This document shows positions 1 through 9,597 of a DNA stretch of 64,000 nt, in pieces. The notes beneath the pieces are model-generated. The model had not been told where the DNA came from, searched no databases, and saw only the letters and a program-made list of their open reading frames with translations. This DNA comes from an uncultured Opitutaceae bacterium. GTDB lineage: Bacteria; Verrucomicrobiota; Verrucomicrobiia; Opitutales; Opitutaceae. The stretch spans positions 1-64,000 of the forward strand of contig CALFNN010000081.1 of NCBI GenBank assembly GCA_937902925.1, read 5' to 3'. Each line of letters opens with the position of its first letter. The stretch's first letter is position 1. The position numbers and the translations under genes are program-made.

Positions 1-127
1 CGGCCTGCGCTCGCCCCGCTACGTAGTTTTGCACCTTCGCGGCGGCGGGCCCGAAATTTCCAACGAAACGACCCGCCAGAAGGTGGCGGTCGACGTCCTC
101 CAAAATGCGGCTCCCCGTGGCGATCAT
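1..127 (-). CDS. Partial ORF after the pilin-like genes (5' end only)
   Basis: Only the first 42 codons lie in the window; the gene runs off the left edge. Its ATG (127-125) overlaps the stop codon of the preceding pilin-like gene in an ATGA arrangement, which is typical of translational coupling and is the main reason to call it. The translated start (MIATGSRILEDVDRHLLAG...) has no hydrophobic N-terminus and no type III signal, so it does not look like another pilin. By position it could be a pilus-associated protein encoded with the pseudopilins, but no family is recognisable from this fragment. Confidence 0.45.
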   Translation of the reverse strand, partial: MIATGSRILEDVDRHLLAGRFVGNFGPAAAKVQNYVAGRAQA

Positions 128-726
128 TGCAGTGCGAGTTTGTTGCGCACCAACACGCGCGGTGAAACCATCTGGTAGCTGGCCAGCGTTCCGCTAGTGG
201 CGCTGCCCGTGGCCGAGGTGAATGTAAACTCAACCGATTTTACGAAGAGCGATGTCGGCGTGACCGAATTGCCGGCGGCGTCGTAGTAATTCAAGGTGAA
301 AGCGGTCACATGCGAAAGCAGAGTCGTAGTCGCTGTTGCAGTCGAGGGCGTGGCGGCAGGATCGACGACCACCTCGGTGCGCGTCAGGGTGCCCGCACCC
401 GATGAGTAGGCATACGTTACGGTGTCCGACGTCGCCGTGGCGGACTTCGCCGGCTTCGTGAACGCCACCTGACTCGTCGATGGGGTCGGAGTCGTCGCGA
501 TCTGGATCGCCGCACTCAAATCCTGAGTGAACCGCTGCAAGGCACGACGGCTGGCCACCCCTTGCTCCTGCGTGTTGACCAGCCGCGTCAAATTTCGGCC
601 CAGAAAAAGATAGGCCGAAAGAATGGCCGCAAACACGATCGCGGACAAGCCGGTCGCGACCATGATTTCCACCAAGGTGAAGCCTGTGGCCGGCGCCAAT
701 GACCTATGACCGCTGATACGTGACAT
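124..726 (-). CDS. Type IV pilin-like protein (PilW/GspJ-like, N-methylation motif)
   Basis: A 200-residue protein with a class III (prepilin peptidase) signal: G15|FTLVE, with the conserved Glu at +5, followed by a hydrophobic helix (about residues 16-38). The rest is a Ser/Thr/Ala-rich extracellular domain of minor-pilin type. It should be cut and N-methylated by a prepilin peptidase and join a type IV pilus or type II secretion pseudopilus. ATG at 726 is chosen because the longer frame would need a TTG at 744. It overlaps the end of the upstream pilin-like gene by 23 bp, so the two are probably one operon. Whether it serves a pilus or a secretion system cannot be told from this window. Confidence 0.85.
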   Translation of the reverse strand: MSRISGHRSLAPATGFTLVEIMVATGLSAIVFAAILSAYLFLGRNLTRLVNTQEQGVASRRALQRFTQDLSAAIQIATTPTPSTSQVAFTKPAKSATATSDTVTYAYSSGAGTLTRTEVVVDPAATPSTATATTTLLSHVTAFTLNYYDAAGNSVTPTSLFVKSVEFTFTSATGSATSGTLASYQMVSPRVLVRNKLALQ

Positions 727-1153
727 AGAGTCCGTTCTTGCCAAAATACGTTGAGCTGCTGCGCGAATATGACCGCCCCGTATTGCCCGTCCAAGTCACG
801 GTAAACGTGATCTTCTTCATGTTGGTTTTCACCGACGCCACGGTCCGCGTGCAATTGAATCCCGAAGTGATGCCCTGAAAACTCGAGTTAATCGTGACGG
901 ACGCCGACGCGGGCAGAGCACTCACCACTGTCCAATCGCTCAGATGCAGCTTGTCGATTTCGCCGTGAATTATCTGCGTCGCGATCGTCTGTTTGCGCGA
1001 CACATCGATCATTTCCGAACCCGAAATCAGAACCTGAGTCATGCCCATTACCCCCGCGAGCAATACGGCAGCTGCCATCATCACCTCAAGCAGGGTGAAG
1101 GCTTTCTCGTGCTTCGCTAACAGCGACGTCGGAGTTCGTGTTCTGAGCCTCAT
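704..1153 (-). CDS. Type IV pilin-like protein (PilV/GspI-like)
   Basis: A 149-residue prepilin-like protein. A basic leader is followed by EKA18|FTLLEVMM, with Glu at +5 and a hydrophobic stretch to about residue 40. The residue before the predicted cut is Ala rather than the usual Gly, which prepilin peptidases tolerate. The C-terminal part resembles small minor pilins of the PilV/GspI class. It is the first gene of the minus-strand pilin operon, since nothing on this strand lies upstream for about 440 bp. No Shine-Dalgarno sequence is obvious. Confidence 0.85.
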   Translation of the reverse strand: MRLRTRTPTSLLAKHEKAFTLLEVMMAAAVLLAGVMGMTQVLISGSEMIDVSRKQTIATQIIHGEIDKLHLSDWTVVSALPASASVTINSSFQGITSGFNCTRTVASVKTNMKKITFTVTWTGNTGRSYSRSSSTYFGKNGLYVTYQRS

Positions 1154-1439
1154 TGAGGATTAACCCCTATGCTTCGCGCCAATCATAGGTGGGTCAACCC
1201 TCATCATGGAATTTACCTCCCCTGAAAGGGAGTATTGATACGTATTCCGTAACGCCGTATACGTAATTACCACCTTTTGATAGAAGGTTAATTTCGGCCG
1301 AAAATCAGGGTATTTAACCCATATTACCAATTACTCACTTACTGATGAAAATACGCTCAGCCGACGCAATACGCAGTTAGCGAGCGAGGCACGACAGCCG
1401 AAAGTGTGCTTCAACCACGTTCGAACTGCTCCTAAACTA

Positions 1440-1465
1440 TCCCATTGTTGGGAATCGATTTTCCC
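1440..1465 (+). promoter_or_regulatory. Candidate NtrC-type activator site (UAS1)
   Basis: Three alternating half-sites with exact spacing: TCCC (1440-1443), N6, GGGAA (1450-1454), N6, TTCCC (1461-1465). These form two overlapping dyads. The site starts 111 bp upstream of the sigma-54 promoter at 1551, a usual distance for enhancer-like sites of sigma-54 activators. The same arrangement precedes the promoters at 4863 and 46942. Binding by the regulator at 1909-3270 is inference. Confidence 0.65.
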
Positions 1466-1550
1466 ACCTGAAGCACAAGCTTCCCTGCCGGGTTTGGGCG
1501 ATAGTTTTTATTTCATTAAGCTATATCGCCTTACATCTTGCTAAAATTGT

Positions 1551-1566
1551 TGGCACACCCGCTGCA
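1551..1566 (+). promoter_or_regulatory. Sigma-54 (-24/-12) promoter of the regulator operon
   Basis: TGGCACACCCGCTGCA fits the RpoN consensus TGGCACG-N4-TTGCW, with GG at 1552-1553 and GC at 1564-1565 correctly spaced. The expected start site is near 1577, 18 nt before the ATG at 1595. It would make the two-component system sigma-54 dependent and probably self-activated. Confidence 0.7.
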
Positions 1567-1594
1567 AACTCGCGTGCACCAAATCGAAAATCCC

Positions 1595-1864
1595 ATGAAA
1601 ACGTCCCTCAAAACCATCTCATTTCTACTCTCAGTCGGCCTCCCCGCCACGGTCATCGCCGACTTCGCCGGCATCCAACTTCCGTCCGCGCTCGACTCCG
1701 CACATATCTTCGACGCTTTCATCGTTGCGCTCACTTTGCTGACGGTCGTTGCCGACTATTCTCAATCCGCCAAACCGACCGCCGTCACAAATCGTGCACC
1801 CGCGGAAGGCAATCGTGTCAACCTCCCGGAAAACGATTCGGAGCACCTGCGCCTCGCCGCTTAG
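1595..1864 (+). CDS. Small membrane protein of unknown function
   Basis: An 89-residue protein with two hydrophobic stretches: residues about 4-23, which could be a signal peptide or membrane anchor, and about 39-55, followed by a polar, acidic tail. ATG at 1595 is preferred over the upstream in-frame TTG at 1538 because the sigma-54 promoter (1551-1566) lies between them. It is the first gene after that promoter and 44 bp upstream of the response regulator, so it is probably co-transcribed with the two-component system. A role in signalling to the kinase is possible but not shown. No family recognised. Confidence 0.6.
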   Translation: MKTSLKTISFLLSVGLPATVIADFAGIQLPSALDSAHIFDAFIVALTLLTVVADYSQSAKPTAVTNRAPAEGNRVNLPENDSEHLRLAA

Positions 1865-1908
1865 GCTCGCTCCCTTGACACACCCGGACGCCACCAGTCT
1901 TTTCATTC

Positions 1909-3270
<1,362 letters not shown>

Positions 3271-3325
3271 TCCAGCACTCGCGCCCGACCGGCGCTCGCT
3301 CCACGCCGCCGGTCGCCGCTCCATC

Positions 3326-4675
3326 ATGGCCAAGGCCAACCCGAAGCTCTCGCACGACCAGCTCGTCTTTGTTTACGCGCTTCTGGCCGGACTTCCCGCC
3401 GTCGCCGTCTCGATTTATTTCCTGTGGTTCGCCGACACCCCACAGGAACCGAAAGTCCAATGGACCTTCACGCTGCTCGTGGTCGGCTTCTGGCTCGGCT
3501 ACGCCGCCGCCATGCGAGGCCGGGTCATCCGCCCACTCCAGACCATGGCCAACCTCCTCTCCGCGCTCCGCGAGGGCGATTTCGCGGTCCGGGCGCGCGG
3601 CGTGCGCCGGGACGAACCGCTCGGCGACGTGATGGCGGAGATCAACACCCTGAGTCGCACGCTGCAGGCGCAGCGGCTCAGCGCACTTGAGGCCACCGCC
3701 CTGCTCCGCACGGTGATGGAAGAAATCAACATCGCCATCTTCGCCTTCGACGGCGACCGCAAGCTCCGCCTCGCCAATCACGCGGCGCAACTCCTCCTCG
3801 GCAAACCCGCCGAGCGCATCCTCGGCCGCGATGCCGCGGAAATCGGCCTCGCCGACTGCCTCGATGGCGATCCCGCCCGCCTCCTGACACTCTCGTTTCC
3901 CGGCGGCTCCGGTCGGTGGGGAATGCGCCGCAGCCAGTTCCGGGAAGGCGGCCGGCCCCACGACCTGGTCGTCATCGCGGATCTCAGCCGCACGCTGCGC
4001 GAGGAGGAGCTTCAGGCGTGGCAGCGTCTGGTGCGCGTGCTAGGCCACGAGCTCAATAATTCCCTCGCTCCCATCAAATCCATCGCCGGCAGCCTCGCGG
4101 CAATGCTCAAACGCGAATCCCGCGCGCCCGATTGGGAAACCGACATGCGCAGCGGGCTCGACATCATCGCCGCCCGCGCCGAGGGCCTCGCCCGTTTCAT
4201 GGAGGCCTACGCGCGTCTCGCCCGTCTCCCCCAGCCCAAGCTCGCCCCGACTCCCTTTCCCGCGTTGGTGCAACGCGTCGTTGCGCTTGAGACCCGCTTG
4301 CCCGTCCAAGTCGCCGGCGGCCCCGATCTCACGCTCCCATGCGACTCCGCGCAGATCGAGCAGCTATTGATCAACTTGGTGAAGAACGCCGTCGAAGCCG
4401 CCTTGGAGCAACGCGCCACCGGCCGCGCCGAGGCCTCCGTCCGCGTTCGATGGCGCAAGACCGCCGGCACCGTCGAGCTCTTGATTGAGGACGACGGCCC
4501 GGGCATCGCCCAGGCCACGAATCTGTTCGTGCCTTTCTTCACGACCAAGCCGGAGGGCACGGGCATCGGCCTCGTGCTCTGCCGCCAGATCGCGGAAAAT
4601 CACGGCGGCTCCCTCTCGCTGGCGAATCGCGGCGACACCGGCGGCTGCGTTGCCACGTTGCGCCTGCCCGGCTGA
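3326..4675 (+). CDS. Membrane sensor histidine kinase, NtrY/NtrB-like
   Basis: 449 residues. Two transmembrane helices (about 12-35 and 46-63) enclose only a very short external loop. Then come a HAMP-like linker (about 66-115), a PAS-like domain (about 122-220), a dimerisation helix with the phospho-acceptor H241 in GHELNN, and an HATPase domain: N-box N354, G1 box DDGPG at 389-393, G2 box GTGIG at 411-415. ATG at 3326 is chosen because the longer in-frame start would lie inside the response-regulator gene. The tiny periplasmic loop suggests that the signal is sensed in the membrane or cytoplasm. It is the cognate kinase of the regulator 55 bp upstream. Confidence 0.92.
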   Translation: MAKANPKLSHDQLVFVYALLAGLPAVAVSIYFLWFADTPQEPKVQWTFTLLVVGFWLGYAAAMRGRVIRPLQTMANLLSALREGDFAVRARGVRRDEPLGDVMAEINTLSRTLQAQRLSALEATALLRTVMEEINIAIFAFDGDRKLRLANHAAQLLLGKPAERILGRDAAEIGLADCLDGDPARLLTLSFPGGSGRWGMRRSQFREGGRPHDLVVIADLSRTLREEELQAWQRLVRVLGHELNNSLAPIKSIAGSLAAMLKRESRAPDWETDMRSGLDIIAARAEGLARFMEAYARLARLPQPKLAPTPFPALVQRVVALETRLPVQVAGGPDLTLPCDSAQIEQLLINLVKNAVEAALEQRATGRAEASVRVRWRKTAGTVELLIEDDGPGIAQATNLFVPFFTTKPEGTGIGLVLCRQIAENHGGSLSLANRGDTGGCVATLRLPG

Positions 4676-4749
4676 ACCCGCACCCTCCTGCCGGCCTTGC
4701 TCCACATATACCAATAGATCGGAGCCGGACTCGGCTGCCCGGAGTCGCA

Positions 4750-4775
4750 TCCCATTTCCGGGACAACATCGTCCC
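4750..4775 (+). promoter_or_regulatory. Candidate NtrC-type activator site (UAS2)
   Basis: TCCC (4750-4753), N6, GGGAC (4760-4764), N6, GTCCC (4771-4775). Spacing is identical to the site at 1440, and the outer bases covary (GGGAC/GTCCC here, GGGAA/TTCCC there), which keeps the dyad. It begins 113 bp upstream of the sigma-54 promoter at 4863. Confidence 0.65.
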
Positions 4776-4862
4776 GCCTTCGACGCCCCGGCGTTTGGCA
4801 GAATTCCGCCTGAAAATTTTTTCCGCCTAATCTCCAGCAATTTAGGCCTGGCGGCTGACCGC

Positions 4863-4878
4863 AGGCACAGGCGTTGCA
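4863..4878 (+). promoter_or_regulatory. Sigma-54 (-24/-12) promoter of the export operon
   Basis: AGGCACAGGCGTTGCA has the -24 GGCAC and -12 TTGCA elements at the right spacing (GG at 4864-4865, GC at 4876-4877). The predicted start near 4889 is only about 6 nt before the adaptor ATG at 4895, so the transcript would be nearly leaderless. A TTG at 4874 lies within the -12 element and is therefore unlikely to be the gene start. Confidence 0.75.
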
Positions 4879-4894
4879 AAGCCGGCCCATCCAC

Positions 4895-6148
4895 ATGGAC
4901 ATCCAGCGCCCCGATCAATCGAAAGCCAAACGCAAGAAGCGCATCATCTACGCCGCCGTCGCCGTCGCCGCGCTCGCCGGGATCACTGTGTTACTCGCCC
5001 GCTTGAAGCCCGCCGCGCCCACCGTCGACCGCAACCTCGTCTGGATTGGCGACGTGAAACGCGGCCAGATGCTCCGCCAGGTCCGCGGCCTGGGCACGCT
5101 CGTTCCCGAGGAAATTCGTTGGATCGCCGCCCGCACCCAGGGTCGCGTCGACCAGATCATCCTCCGGCCCGGCGCCATCGTCACGCCCGACAGCGTTATC
5201 CTCATGCTCGCGAATCCCGACGTCGTGCAAGCCGCCGCCAACGCCGACTCCCAGCTCAAGGCGTCCGAGGCCGAGCTCCTCAACCTCAAGGTCACGCTCC
5301 AAAGCGGCGTGCTCGCCGCCGAGTCGGTGGCCGCCAGCGCCAAGGCCGACTTCGAGCAGTCGCGGCTTCGCGCCCAGGTCAACGACCAGCTTTTTGCGGA
5401 CGGCCTGGTGTCCAAGCTCGAACGCGATCTCTCCAAGGTCACCGCGGAGCAGGCGCAGACCCGCGACAGCATCGAGCAAAAGAAATTCGCCTTCACGAAG
5501 GAATCCATCGCGCCGCAACTCGCGGTCAAGGAAGCCGAGGTCGACCGCCTTCGCGCCCAGGCCAAGCTCCGCCACGACGAACTCGACGCCCTCGCCGTGC
5601 GCGCCGGCATGAACGGCGTCCTCCAGTTGCTCCCCGTCGAGGTCGGCGCTCAGGTCCAGCCCGGCTCCAACCTCGCCCGGGTCGCCGACCCCGCGCGCCT
5701 CAAGGCCGAGGTCCGCGTCGCCGAGACCCAGGCCAAGGATATCCAGATCGGTCAGCTTGCCCAGATCGACACGCGCAACGGCATCGTCGACGGCAAGGTC
5801 GCCCGCATCGATCCATCCGTGCAGAACGGCACCGTGCTCGTCGATGTCTCCATCACCGGCGAGTTGCCGAAGGGCGCACGCCCCGATCTTTCCGTCGACG
5901 GCACCATCGAGCTCGAGCGGCTCGACGACGTCGTCTACGTCGGCCGGCCGGCGTTCGGCCAGGAGAACTCGCCCGTCGGCATCTTCAAGCTCGACGCCGA
6001 TGGCAACTACGCCACGCGCACCCAGGTGAAACTCGGCCGCAGCTCCGTCAACACCATCGAGATCGTCAGCGGCCTCCAGCCCGGCGACCGCGTGATCCTC
6101 TCCGACATGTCGCCCTATGACGCCAACGACCGGGTCAAGTTGAACTGA
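4895..6148 (+). CDS. Periplasmic adaptor (membrane fusion protein) of a MacAB-like exporter
   Basis: 417 residues: a basic N-terminus, one membrane anchor (about 17-36), a split lipoyl/barrel-sandwich region, and a long Ala/Glu/Lys-rich alpha-helical hairpin (about 112-230). Beta-barrel and membrane-proximal domains follow, ending with SGLQPGDRVILSDM, typical of MacA/HlyD-class adaptors. It should bridge an inner-membrane ABC permease to a TolC-type channel. It is the first gene behind the 4863 sigma-54 promoter and precedes the ATPase and permease array, so it is probably shared by several permeases. The alternative TTG start at 4874 is rejected because it lies inside the promoter. Confidence 0.92.
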   Translation: MDIQRPDQSKAKRKKRIIYAAVAVAALAGITVLLARLKPAAPTVDRNLVWIGDVKRGQMLRQVRGLGTLVPEEIRWIAARTQGRVDQIILRPGAIVTPDSVILMLANPDVVQAAANADSQLKASEAELLNLKVTLQSGVLAAESVAASAKADFEQSRLRAQVNDQLFADGLVSKLERDLSKVTAEQAQTRDSIEQKKFAFTKESIAPQLAVKEAEVDRLRAQAKLRHDELDALAVRAGMNGVLQLLPVEVGAQVQPGSNLARVADPARLKAEVRVAETQAKDIQIGQLAQIDTRNGIVDGKVARIDPSVQNGTVLVDVSITGELPKGARPDLSVDGTIELERLDDVVYVGRPAFGQENSPVGIFKLDADGNYATRTQVKLGRSSVNTIEIVSGLQPGDRVILSDMSPYDANDRVKLN

Positions 6149-6218
6149 TTTTTCCTGAAACTTTATGCGCCTTCCCGGGCTTTATTTTCCGCCGGTCCGC
6201 CCGGCACCCGCTTCCGCC

Positions 6219-6290
6219 ATGTTCGCCGTCACCCTCATTCTCGCCCTCCTCGTCGCCTTCGTCGCCCACGACACCAGTGCCGACCGCTGA
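6219..6290 (+). CDS. Possible 23-residue single-span membrane peptide
   Basis: A short frame between the adaptor and ATPase genes encodes one hydrophobic helix (MFAVTLILALLVAFVA) and a polar tail HDTSADR. An in-frame ATG at 6165 would extend it to 41 residues. Alone this would be weak, but a second micro-ORF at 55557-55480 ends in a very similar way (LLV, then DGSANDRH), which suggests a small-protein family. Function unknown. Confidence 0.35.
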   Translation: MFAVTLILALLVAFVAHDTSADR

Positions 6291-6338
6291 TCTATTTTGC
6301 CCCAATCCGTCCGTCTCCAATCCCAACCCGTCAACTCC

Positions 6339-7037
6339 ATGGAATCCCTCATCAAACTCGAAGGCGTCACGAAAGTCTTCCTTACCGACGAAGTCGAAAC
6401 GCACGCGCTGTCCGGCATCCATCTCGACATCCGCCAGGGCGAATACGTCTCCATCGCCGGCCCCTCCGGCTGCGGGAAGTCCACCCTGCTCTCCATTCTC
6501 GGCCTCCTCGATTCGCCGACCGACGGTTCCTACATCCTCAACGGCCGCCCCGTGCAGGGCCTCTCGCTCCCCGAGCGCGCCCGCATCCGCAACCGCGAGA
6601 TCGGGTTCATTTTCCAATCCTTCAATCTCATCGGCGACCTCACGGTCTATGAAAACGTCGAGCTGCCGCTCACCTACCGCGGCATGCCCGCGAGCGAGCG
6701 CAAGGCCGCCGTCACCGGCGCGCTCGAGAAGGTCGGCATGGGCCACCGCGCGAAGCACCTGCCCTCGCAGCTCTCCGGCGGCCAGCAGCAGCGCGTCGCC
6801 GTCGCCCGCGCCCTCGCCGGCCGGCCGGCCGTCCTTCTCGCCGACGAGCCCACCGGCAACCTCGACTCGAAGAACGGCGACTCCGTCATGCAGCTCCTCG
6901 CCGAGCTCCACAAGGGCGGCGCCACGATCGTGATGGTCACCCACGACACGCGCTTCGCCCGGCACGCCGACCGCACGATCCACATCTTCGACGGTCGCGT
7001 GGTGCAGGAGCAGATGGAGACCGATCCCACCCGCTGA
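6339..7037 (+). CDS. ABC transporter ATP-binding protein, MacB/LolD type
   Basis: 232 residues with all ATPase motifs intact: Walker A GPSGCGKST (41-49), Q-loop Q93, signature LSGGQ (145-149), Walker B VLLADE (165-170), H-loop H202. The ILGLLDSPTDG stretch is characteristic of the MacB/LolD/FtsE group, which drives mechanotransmission-type permeases rather than channel-type ones. ATG at 6339 starts exactly at the conserved N-terminus (MESLIKLEGV). The permeases in this cluster have no fused ATPase domain, so this protein is the probable energiser for the array downstream. Confidence 0.95.
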   Translation: MESLIKLEGVTKVFLTDEVETHALSGIHLDIRQGEYVSIAGPSGCGKSTLLSILGLLDSPTDGSYILNGRPVQGLSLPERARIRNREIGFIFQSFNLIGDLTVYENVELPLTYRGMPASERKAAVTGALEKVGMGHRAKHLPSQLSGGQQQRVAVARALAGRPAVLLADEPTGNLDSKNGDSVMQLLAELHKGGATIVMVTHDTRFARHADRTIHIFDGRVVQEQMETDPTR

Positions 7038-7060
7038 GCCCGCCGCTCCGCCGCGTATGC

Positions 7061-7091
7061 GAGGCGTGATTTGGGACGAGCCTCACGCCTC
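7061..7091 (+). promoter_or_regulatory. Intergenic hairpin between ATPase and first permease
   Basis: A perfect 9-bp inverted repeat, GAGGCGTGA (7061-7069) and TCACGCCTC (7083-7091), with a 13-nt loop. There is no T-run after it, so it is not a classical terminator. It may act as an mRNA stability or attenuation element that lowers permease expression relative to adaptor and ATPase; that role is inference. Confidence 0.45.
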
Positions 7092-7139
7092 ACCTTCCCG
7101 TTCCCACCGCTCGTCACCCGTCAAGAGTCACCCGGCCCA

Positions 7140-9563
7140 ATGATTTCTGACCTTCGCTTCGCCTTGCGCCAGCTCGCGAAATCGCCCGGCTTTGCCGCCA
7201 TCGCGATCTTCACGCTCGCGCTGGGCATCGGGTCGGCCACCACCGCGTTCACCGCGCTCGACGCCATCCTGCTGCGGCCGCTCCCGTTCATCCAGCATCA
7301 GGACCGGATGCTTTACCTCGGCGAGGCCATTCCGTCGAAGGGCGTCGACTCGACCGATGTCTGCTACGCGGACTTTCTCGCGTGGCGCGAGCGCGCGCAG
7401 ACCCTCGGCGCGCTCTGGGCGTTCGAGGACCGCACCGTCATCCTGAGCGGCAAGGACACGCCGGAGCGGGTCAACGGCTGCGGCCTCGATCCCGGCGCTT
7501 TCCAAGCCATGGGCGTGCAGCCGGTCTACGGTCGCAATTTTCTCCCGGCGGAGGATCGGGCCGATGCCCCGCGCGTCGCGATTCTCGGCTACGGCCTGTG
7601 GCAGCGCCGCTTTGGCGGCGATCCCGCCGTGGTCGGCCAGGACGTTCGGATCAACGGCCAGCCCACGAGGATCGTCGGCGTCATGCCCGATGGCTGGCGT
7701 TATCCCGCAACCGCCGACCTCTGGCAACCGCTCCAGCCCGAACCCGACAGCGAACAGCGCCACGGTTTCTTCCACTACAGCGCCCACGCCATGCTCAAGC
7801 CGGGCGCGACGGTCGAGCAGGCGCGCGCCGAGCTCGCGGGCATCTCGGCGTCGCTCGCCCGGGAATTTCCCGCCACCAACGAGGGCCTGGTCGCCGTCGT
7901 GCGGCCCGTGCGCGAACAGGCCGTCGACAACGCCCGCGAGCTCACGTTGCTGCTCTTCGGGGCGGTGATGTTCGTTTTTCTCATCGCGTGCGCCAATGTG
8001 TCGAATCTCCTCCTCGCCAGCGCGTCCTCCCGCACGAAGGAGATCGCCGTCCGCCTCGCGCTCGGCGCCGGCCGCCGCGTTCTCCTGCGCCAGTTGCTCG
8101 TCGAGAGCCTGCTCCTTGGCGCGCTCGGTGCCGGCGGCGGCCTGCTGCTCGCCTCGTGGGGCGTTCCACTGATGCTGTCGGCGATCCCCGTCGACCTGCC
8201 GTTCTGGCTGCGGTTCGACTTCGACCCGCGCGTCTTCGGCTTCGTGACGGGCCTCGCCGTGATCGGCAGCGTGCTCTGCGGGCTCGTCCCGGCCTGGCAG
8301 GCTTCGCACCCCGGCATTGTCGACGAGATCAAGGAAGGCGGCCGCAGCGGCCACGCCAGCGCCCGTTCCCACCGCGTGCGCAACGGACTTGTCATCGCCG
8401 AAATCGCGCTCGCCCTCGTCCTGCTCGTCGGCGCGGGACTGATGATGCGCAGCTTCCTCCAGTTGGGTCGCGTGGCGCCGGGCTTCGATCCCCGCGGCGT
8501 GCTCACTTTCCGCGTCGGGTTCCCCTCGGCGCTCACCGACGACCCGAACGTCCCGCGCCGTTTCTTCCACGATCTCGTGCCCGCGCTCGCGGCGCTGCCC
8601 GGTGTCGAGTCCGCCGCCGCGACGAGCGGGCTGCCCGGCATCAACGCCGGCGGGTTCGCCGGCATCCAGGTCGAGGGTCAGCCGGCGCCGAAGAACTTTT
8701 CCGAGCAACCCTACGCGATGACCCGGACTGTGACACCCGGATATTTCACCACCCTGCGCATCCCGCAGCATAGGGGCCGCCTCTTCAACGCAAACGACGA
8801 CGAGCAGCATCCGCGCGTCGCGATCGTCGACGACGCCTTCGTGCAGAAATTCTTTCCGCACCAGGACCCCCTCGGCCGGCGTTTCCAGCCAACGGGCAAA
8901 TCCGAGGGCGCGGCTCGCTGGATGGAAATTGTCGGCGTGGTCGGCAACACGCGCCGGTCGCTGGATCGCACCGAGCCGAATCCCACCTTCTACACCCCGG
9001 CCAGCCAGGACACGCCGAACTTCATGTCGCTCGCCTTGCGCGTGCGCGGCGACCCGGCGGCCTACGCCGATGCCGCCCGCACCGCCGTGCTCGCGGTCAA
9101 CAAGGACATTCCCATCTACTGGATCTACCCGTTCGAGCAGGCGATCGCCCGCTCCGACACGATCTGGATCCGGCGTTTCTTCGGCTGGCTGTTCGCCGCG
9201 TTCGCCGTCGTCGCGCTGCTGCTCGCCTCGATCGGCATCTACGGCGTCATGGCCTTCTCCGTCGCGCAACGCACCCAGGAAATCGGCGTGCGCATGGCGC
9301 TGGGCGCCCAGCCGCGCGACGTGATCGCGATGGTCGTGTTGCAGGGCGCCCGGCTCGTCGCGATCGGGCTGACGCTCGGTTTCATCGGCGCCTACTTCAT
9401 CGCTCTGCTTCTCGCCGGCAGTCTTTACGGCATCTCGCCCCACGATCCGCCGACGTTTGCCGTCGTGCCGCTGCTGCTCGCGGCGGTTGCGCTCCTCGCC
9501 TGTTACCTGCCCTCGCGCCGCGCCACGCTCATCAACCCGCTCGTCGCACTCCGCGCCGGATAA
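7140..9563 (+). CDS. Duplicated MacB/FtsX-type ABC permease 1
   Basis: 807 residues. Two repeats of membrane helix + periplasmic core (MacB_PCD) + FtsX domain, i.e. the ADOP architecture. TM1 is about 18-42, the first periplasmic core about 45-265, TM2-4 about 268-388, TM5 about 414-440, the second core about 445-675, TM6-8 in the last 130 residues. The FtsX signature appears twice (EIAVRLALGA at 301-310, EIGVRMALGA near the C-terminus). There is no ATPase domain; it must borrow the ATPase encoded 102 bp upstream. The start coincides with the conserved [14 protein letters not shown] segment. It ends ALRAG, whereas most paralogues here end ALRAE. Confidence 0.93.
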   Translation: MISDLRFALRQLAKSPGFAAIAIFTLALGIGSATTAFTALDAILLRPLPFIQHQDRMLYLGEAIPSKGVDSTDVCYADFLAWRERAQTLGALWAFEDRTVILSGKDTPERVNGCGLDPGAFQAMGVQPVYGRNFLPAEDRADAPRVAILGYGLWQRRFGGDPAVVGQDVRINGQPTRIVGVMPDGWRYPATADLWQPLQPEPDSEQRHGFFHYSAHAMLKPGATVEQARAELAGISASLAREFPATNEGLVAVVRPVREQAVDNARELTLLLFGAVMFVFLIACANVSNLLLASASSRTKEIAVRLALGAGRRVLLRQLLVESLLLGALGAGGGLLLASWGVPLMLSAIPVDLPFWLRFDFDPRVFGFVTGLAVIGSVLCGLVPAWQASHPGIVDEIKEGGRSGHASARSHRVRNGLVIAEIALALVLLVGAGLMMRSFLQLGRVAPGFDPRGVLTFRVGFPSALTDDPNVPRRFFHDLVPALAALPGVESAAATSGLPGINAGGFAGIQVEGQPAPKNFSEQPYAMTRTVTPGYFTTLRIPQHRGRLFNANDDEQHPRVAIVDDAFVQKFFPHQDPLGRRFQPTGKSEGAARWMEIVGVVGNTRRSLDRTEPNPTFYTPASQDTPNFMSLALRVRGDPAAYADAARTAVLAVNKDIPIYWIYPFEQAIARSDTIWIRRFFGWLFAAFAVVALLLASIGIYGVMAFSVAQRTQEIGVRMALGAQPRDVIAMVVLQGARLVAIGLTLGFIGAYFIALLLAGSLYGISPHDPPTFAVVPLLLAAVALLACYLPSRRATLINPLVALRAG

Positions 9564-9597
9564 TTCTTCCGCCTCCTCCCGCCCGTCCTCCTTCCCT

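Larger units (their letters stand above)
1154..1594. other. Divergent regulatory region, lower GC than its surroundings
   Basis: About 440 bp between the minus-strand pilin operon and the plus-strand regulator operon, visibly richer in A/T than the flanking genes. It holds the sigma-54 promoter and composite dyad described separately, a TCCC-N6-GGGA dyad at 1218-1231 closer to the pilin gene, and a stretch near 1235-1275 with repeated TACGTA motifs. No ORF with coding character is seen before 1595. Confidence 0.7.
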
